Source: Sinosporangium album
GTDB lineage: Bacteria > Actinomycetota > Actinomycetes > Streptosporangiales > Streptosporangiaceae
NCBI RefSeq assembly: GCF_900100605.1
Contig: NZ_FNCN01000009.1
Location: forward strand, 186,001 to 250,000
Length of the DNA stretch: 64,000 bases
Direction of reading: 5' to 3'
Shown here: piece by piece, positions 61,701 to 64,000 of the stretch
Numbering within the stretch: position 1 is the stretch's first letter
Layout: each line of letters begins with the position of its first letter
The notes under the pieces: model-generated
Databases searched by the model: none
The model's input: the letters and a program-made list of their open reading frames with translations, nothing else
What the model was told of the DNA's origin: nothing
Made by a program: the position numbers and the translations under genes

Positions 61701-64000
61701 TCCGCTCGGCGAGCCGGTTGCGGAGCTCCAGCGCCGTCAGCGAGTCGATGCCGAGGTTGGTGAACGCGAGCGTCTCGGCGACCGTGTCGGCGCTCGCGTG
61801 CCCGAGGACGTTCGCCGTCGTCTCCCGCACGAGGTCCAGCAGCGCGGCCAGGCGCTCCCCCTCCGGCAGCGCGGAGAGCCCCGCCTGAGCACCCCCCGCT
61901 CGGCGGGCGGCACGCCGCCGGCCCGCCGCGGGAAGCAGCTCCTTCAGTACGGCGGGAGCCGCCTCGGCGTCTACCGCGCCCAGCTCCACCCGGGCGGCCA
62001 CGAGCGTCGGCCGCTCCCCGGCGAGTACGGCGTCGAGCAGCGCCAGCCCATGCCCCGGGTCCAGCGGCGCGACCCCGGACCGGGCCAGGCGGGCCCGGTC
62101 GGCTTCGCTGAGCCCGCCCGCCATGCCGCTCTCGGTGGCCCACAGTCCGTAGGCGACGGACCTGGTGGGGAGCCCGAGCGCGGAACGGTGCCCGGCCAGC
62201 GCGTCGAGGAAGGCGTTGGCCGCCGCGTAGGCGGCCTGGCCGGCGGTGCCGTACACCCCCGCGACGGACGAGAACAGCACCAGGCCGGCGTCGTCGCCGA
62301 GAAGCTCGTGCAGGTGCCACGCGGCGTCGACCTTCGGCCGCAGCACGGCCGACAGCCGCTCGGGCGTCAGGGTCTCGACGGTCGCGTCGTCGAGCACGCC
62401 CGCCGCGTGGAAGACCCACGAGACCGGGCGGCCTTCCGGCGCCGCCGCGAGGAGCCGCGCGACGTCGTCGCGCCGCGATACGTCGCATGGCACCCCTTCG
62501 ACGTGGACGCCGCGCTCCCGCAGCTCCGCCACGAGCGCTTCGTCGGGGCCGCGGCGGCTCGCCAGCAGCAGGCCGGTGACGCCGTGCCGGTCGACGAGGT
62601 GCCGCGCCAGGTGCCCGCCGAGTTCCCCGCTCGCGCCCGTGATCACCACCGTGCCGCCGAGATCCGGGGCGTTCCGCCGTTCGCGCGCGGCCCGCACCAG
62701 CCGGGGCGCGAGCAGCCGTCCGCCGCGCCACGCGAGCTGCGGCTCGCCCATGGCGACGGCCCGGCCGAGCAGCTCGGCCGGCGGGGCGCCCGCGCCGTCC
62801 ACGTCGAGCAGCGTGAACGCGCCCGGGTTCTCCGTCTGCGCCGACCGCAGCAGCCCCCAGACGGCGGCCCCGGCGAGGTCGGCGACGACGCCGTCGGCGG
62901 GCACCGCCCTGCGTGTGACCACCACCGCGGGGGCGTGTGCGCCGTCAAGGTGCGTACGCACCAGCTCCAGCGCGGCCCGCGCCGCCGCGTGCACCGAGCC
63001 GATCGGGTCGGACGGGTCGAACGGAGGCGGGGACGCCGCGACCACGTGATCGGCGACCGCCGGCACCTGGGGGACGTGCCGCCACGCCATGTCGAACAGT
63101 CCGTCGAGCCGCTCGGACTCCGGCTCCCCGTGGAAGGGCCGCAGCGTGAGCGTGTCGATCGACAGCACCGGGCCGCCGGCCGCGTCGGCCACGTCCACCG
63201 CGACAGCCGTACTCCCGCGTCGGGTGACCTTGACCCGCAGCTCCCGAGCCCCGACCGCGTGCAGCCGCACCCCTTCCCACGAGAACGGCAGCGTCACCGC
63301 GCCGGGCTCGCCGCCGTCGGCGAAGAGCGCGGGGTGCAGGGCTGCGTCGAGAAGCGCCGGATGGATACCGAACCCCGCCGTGTCGAGGCTCTCGGGCGGC
63401 CGGACCTCCGCGTACGTGGTGTCGCCCTCCCGCCACAGCGCCGTCACCCCTTGGAACGCCGGCCCGTAGTGGTAGCCGCGGTCGGCCAGCGCCGCGTACG
63501 AGACCTCCGCTTCCGCGGCGGGCGGCGGCCAGTCCGCGAGGCCGTCCACCGGCACGCCCGCGGCCCCACCCGACACAGCCTGACCCGGCACAGTCACACC
63601 CGGCACAGCCCCACCGAGCACACCGGTCGCGTGCGTCGTCCACTCCTGCCCGCTCTCGGGCCGCGCGTCGACGACCAGCGCCCGCGTGCCGTCCTCACCG
63701 GCGGCCTGTACGGTCACCCGCAACCGCACCCCGCCCCGGGGCAGCGTCAGCGGCGCGCGCAGAACCAGCTCCTCCACCCGGTCGCAGCCCGCCTCGTCGC
63801 CCGCGCGCAGCGCCAGCTCCGCCAGCGCCGCCCCCGGAAGCACGGCCACACCGCCGACGGCGTGCTCCCACAGCCACGGCTGCCGCCGAGGCGCGAGCCC
63901 GCCGGTGAACAGCAGCCCGCCGTCCGCCAGCTCGGTCGCCGCCCCGAGCAGCGGGTGCCCGGCGGGGGACAGGCCGAGCCCCGAGGTGTCCACCGGCAGC
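55714..64000 (-). CDS. modular type I polyketide synthase, 3' part (DH-KR-ACP / KS-AT-DH-KR-ACP / docking)
   Basis: At least 2,759 residues are visible and the frame runs off the right edge. Residue numbers count from the codon at 63993. DH1: His44 in [10 protein letters not shown], later [12 protein letters not shown]1: [12 protein letters not shown] (B-type), Tyr589. ACP1: Ser751. KS: Cys991, [19 protein letters not shown]: Ser1454 and HAFH (1557-1560), predicting malonyl-CoA. DH2: His1765 in [11 protein letters not shown], Asp1946. KR2: [12 protein letters not shown], Tyr2452. ACP2: Ser2639. The tail [11 protein letters not shown] is a C-terminal docking domain, so another PKS follows and no thioesterase is present. 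Both modules should leave C=C bonds. Confidence 0.95.
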   Translation of the reverse strand, partial: LPVDTSGLGLSPAGHPLLGAATELADGGLLFTGGLAPRRQPWLWEHAVGGVAVLPGAALAELALRAGDEAGCDRVEELVLRAPLTLPRGGVRLRVTVQAAGEDGTRALVVDARPESGQEWTTHATGVLGGAVPGVTVPGQAVSGGAAGVPVDGLADWPPPAAEAEVSYAALADRGYHYGPAFQGVTALWREGDTTYAEVRPPESLDTAGFGIHPALLDAALHPALFADGGEPGAVTLPFSWEGVRLHAVGARELRVKVTRRGSTAVAVDVADAAGGPVLSIDTLTLRPFHGEPESERLDGLFDMAWRHVPQVPAVADHVVAASPPPFDPSDPIGSVHAAARAALELVRTHLDGAHAPAVVVTRRAVPADGVVADLAGAAVWGLLRSAQTENPGAFTLLDVDGAGAPPAELLGRAVAMGEPQLAWRGGRLLAPRLVRAARERRNAPDLGGTVVITGASGELGGHLARHLVDRHGVTGLLLASRRGPDEALVAELRERGVHVEGVPCDVSRRDDVARLLAAAPEGRPVSWVFHAAGVLDDATVETLTPERLSAVLRPKVDAAWHLHELLGDDAGLVLFSSVAGVYGTAGQAAYAAANAFLDALAGHRSALGLPTRSVAYGLWATESGMAGGLSEADRARLARSGVAPLDPGHGLALLDAVLAGERPTLVAARVELGAVDAEAAPAVLKELLPAAGRRRAARRAGGAQAGLSALPEGERLAALLDLVRETTANVLGHASADTVAETLAFTNLGIDSLTALELRNRLAERTGRRLASTAVFDHPTPSALARHLHGELFGEQSGGTAAPSKPGGRAAAEAASEPIAIVAMACRYPGGVDGPEALWRLVRGGVDAVSEFPADRDWQVDRLYDPDPDAAGKTYTRHGGFLYDAGDFDPEFFGISPREALAVDPQQRLLLETAWEAFERAGIDPGTLRGTATGVFTGVMYNDYGARLHQAPSAPPGHEGYLVSGSAGSVASGRVSYTFGLEGPAVTVDTACSSSLVALHLAAQALRTGECSLALAGGATVMASPATFVEFSRQRGLAPDGRCKAFAASADGTGWGEGVGLLLLERLSDARRNGHPVLAVVRGSAVNQDGASNGLTAPNGPSQERVILQALTNAGLAPGDVDAVEAHGTGTVLGDPIEANALASAYGRDRDPGRPLLLGSLKSNIGHTQAAAGVGGVIKMVEAMRRGELPKTLHVDAPSPHVDWEAGALRLLTEHTAWPDLGRPRRGAVSSFGISGTNAHVVLEQWAEPQDHPGASPEAGPLPLPLPLPWVISATTREALRGQALKLADHVESAAGADLAAMAATLAGGRARFPERAAVVAADRGELAAALRRLAGGAAPSEGAWHGGADPAGRTALLFTGQGSQYPGMGRDLHAAYPAFADAFDDACAHLDPHLGVGLRDLVFGSGDSGASGDDASGALGRTAYAQPALFALEVALFRLLEAWGVRPDYVMGHSVGEIAAAHVAGALALPDAAALVAARGRLMQALPEGGAMVALQASEEEVAELLDGQGPSGVRASIAAVNGPRATVVSGDPDVVAAVAVQVEARGGKTRRLRVGHAFHSPHMDGMLDDFRGVVAELRFGPPAIPVVSNLTGDVASADELGSPDHWVNQVRRPVLFASGVRRLAELGVTRFVEAGPDAVLSGLVHDCLPEGGARVPAVPLLRRGRPEVRTALSAVAAAHVSGVPVDWKAVMGGGAPQVADMPTYAFQRRTFWLSASPRGGDADTLGLGSARYPLLDAAVDLPDDGGAVYTGEISLERRPWLADHAIRGTVLVPGSAFVDLARWAGEMSGCDHLYELVQHAPLALTPTGRVHLRVTAGRADGEGRRAVTVHSRDASEAGPWTLHAAGEAGPDQAGEPERPAGVWPPVGAVAVELADPYAAFGDAGYEYGPLFQGLRAMWRAGDTLYAEVSLPGGSPDGPLDGSLAGSLAGPLEGAGEFGLHPALLDSALHPLVHELVHGDLPSGAGEMRLPYSWSGVRLHAAGAATATLRVTLTPTGTDTYAVLLADGTGGPVASVESLVLRSATAAAPDDLFQVEWPTVPASAPAASSGSLVAVGPDPRRLAERWRAAGREAVRHSDLAAYLGGLTGPAPSEVVYLCGSGDPAPDLASRPASEPASEVASGPASEVVTGSALPGAASTSTFPPAPDPASDPASDPASNPVSEVASEAVSGPASLGAAFDLAGAARATAHATLADLRAWLAHPHTAGARLVVVTSEAVAVHPGDGVAGLASAPVWGLVRSAQSEHPGRFRLVDLDADDASADALPGALASRAEQISIRAGRLHTPRLARLRPRPGGGGTPWREGTVLVTGASGALGGLVARHLAAEHGARHLLLVSRRGPDAPGAAELATDLAARGADATWAACDVADRDALRELLGSIPADRPLRGVVHTAGTLADGVLESLTPDRFDVVARPKIDAAWHLHELTADLGLAAFVLFSSLAGVVGTAGQAGYAAANAFLDALAQHRTSRGLPATSLAFGLWHDDGPETSLGTGLGTGSGNGMGSDLGRADLARMAGLGVAPLPAADGLALFDAAVAASASTAVPTRLDLRALRAKADSGALPELFAGLVRRTARRAAPDAAGTAGRAGQWAQTPAGLPEADRYPFVLDRVRAAVSRVLGHADAHAVDPDRGLLDLGLDSLTAVDLRNELAFGTGLHLPTTVAFDHPSAAALARHLLAEVLPSEADGLAGLLADLDRWETAALATTADQGDRTHLLARLRGLVGRLDGTAEAGDLLTADLANASDEEMFLLIDGDGDLPS

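Overview
The window is high-GC DNA from a filamentous actinomycete. Evidence includes a WhiB7-type regulator, a mycoredoxin, UvrD2, a UPF0182 membrane protein, a SARP regulator, modular polyketide synthases, TTG/GTG starts and several genes that look leaderless. Gene content and style fit the Streptosporangiales (Nonomuraea/Streptosporangium-like), but that placement is inference; no rRNA or other typing marker is present.

Region 1 (about 0.2-23.5 kb) is conserved chromosomal core. A secreted His-rich protein is followed by a block whose content parallels Mycobacterium tuberculosis Rv3193c-Rv3198A: mycoredoxin, UvrD2 helicase, TesB thioesterase, WhiB7, an ABC1 kinase, a ThiF-fold protein, a YgjP-type metalloprotease, a DUF2342 metalloprotease, MoaE, a PDZ/Lon-like protease and UPF0182. 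whiB7 is preceded by a roughly 800-nt leader with a WhiB7-type promoter, a translated-looking ORF and a textbook intrinsic terminator, the layout of an attenuator. Five DnaA-box-like 9-mers lie upstream of the YgjP gene. The block ends with an initiator tRNA-Met.

Region 2 (23.5-34.2 kb) is accessory. A DUF1963 gene lies between 23-bp direct repeats that split an older gene. Next is a minus-strand iron operon under an IdeR/DmdR-type iron box: truncated SDR mini-ORF, siderophore-interacting flavoprotein, ferric-siderophore binding lipoprotein, two FecCD permeases, an ATPase and an MFS pump. Upstream of it is a compact cassette resembling type VII secretion substrates: EspC-like protein, WXG-like protein with membrane segments, YbaB/EbfC-like protein and a small unknown protein.

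Region 3 (34.2-64 kb, running off the right edge) is a type I polyketide biosynthetic cluster. It has a SARP activator, type II thioesterase, KASIII-like acyltransferase, FrsA-like hydrolase, a one-module PKS (KS-AT-ACP, no thioesterase), a FAD monooxygenase, a PapA-like acyltransferase, an MFS exporter with divergent TetR repressor, a P450-ferredoxin-LLM operon, an LLM oxidoreductase followed by a complete Opp/Dpp-type ABC importer, and the 3' part of a multimodular PKS (DH-KR-ACP / KS-AT-DH-KR-ACP / docking tail). 11-bp-phased TCTTTAG-like heptamers stand before three of its transcription units and are the likely SARP sites. Both visible reducing modules end at DH-KR, so a polyene segment is expected. 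No chain-releasing thioesterase domain is visible; release may depend on the PapA-like enzyme or on genes outside the window.

Most convergent gene pairs are separated by perfect hairpins with 12-20 bp stems. Unusual in-frame 9- and 12-nt tandem repeats occur within the PKS and monooxygenase genes.
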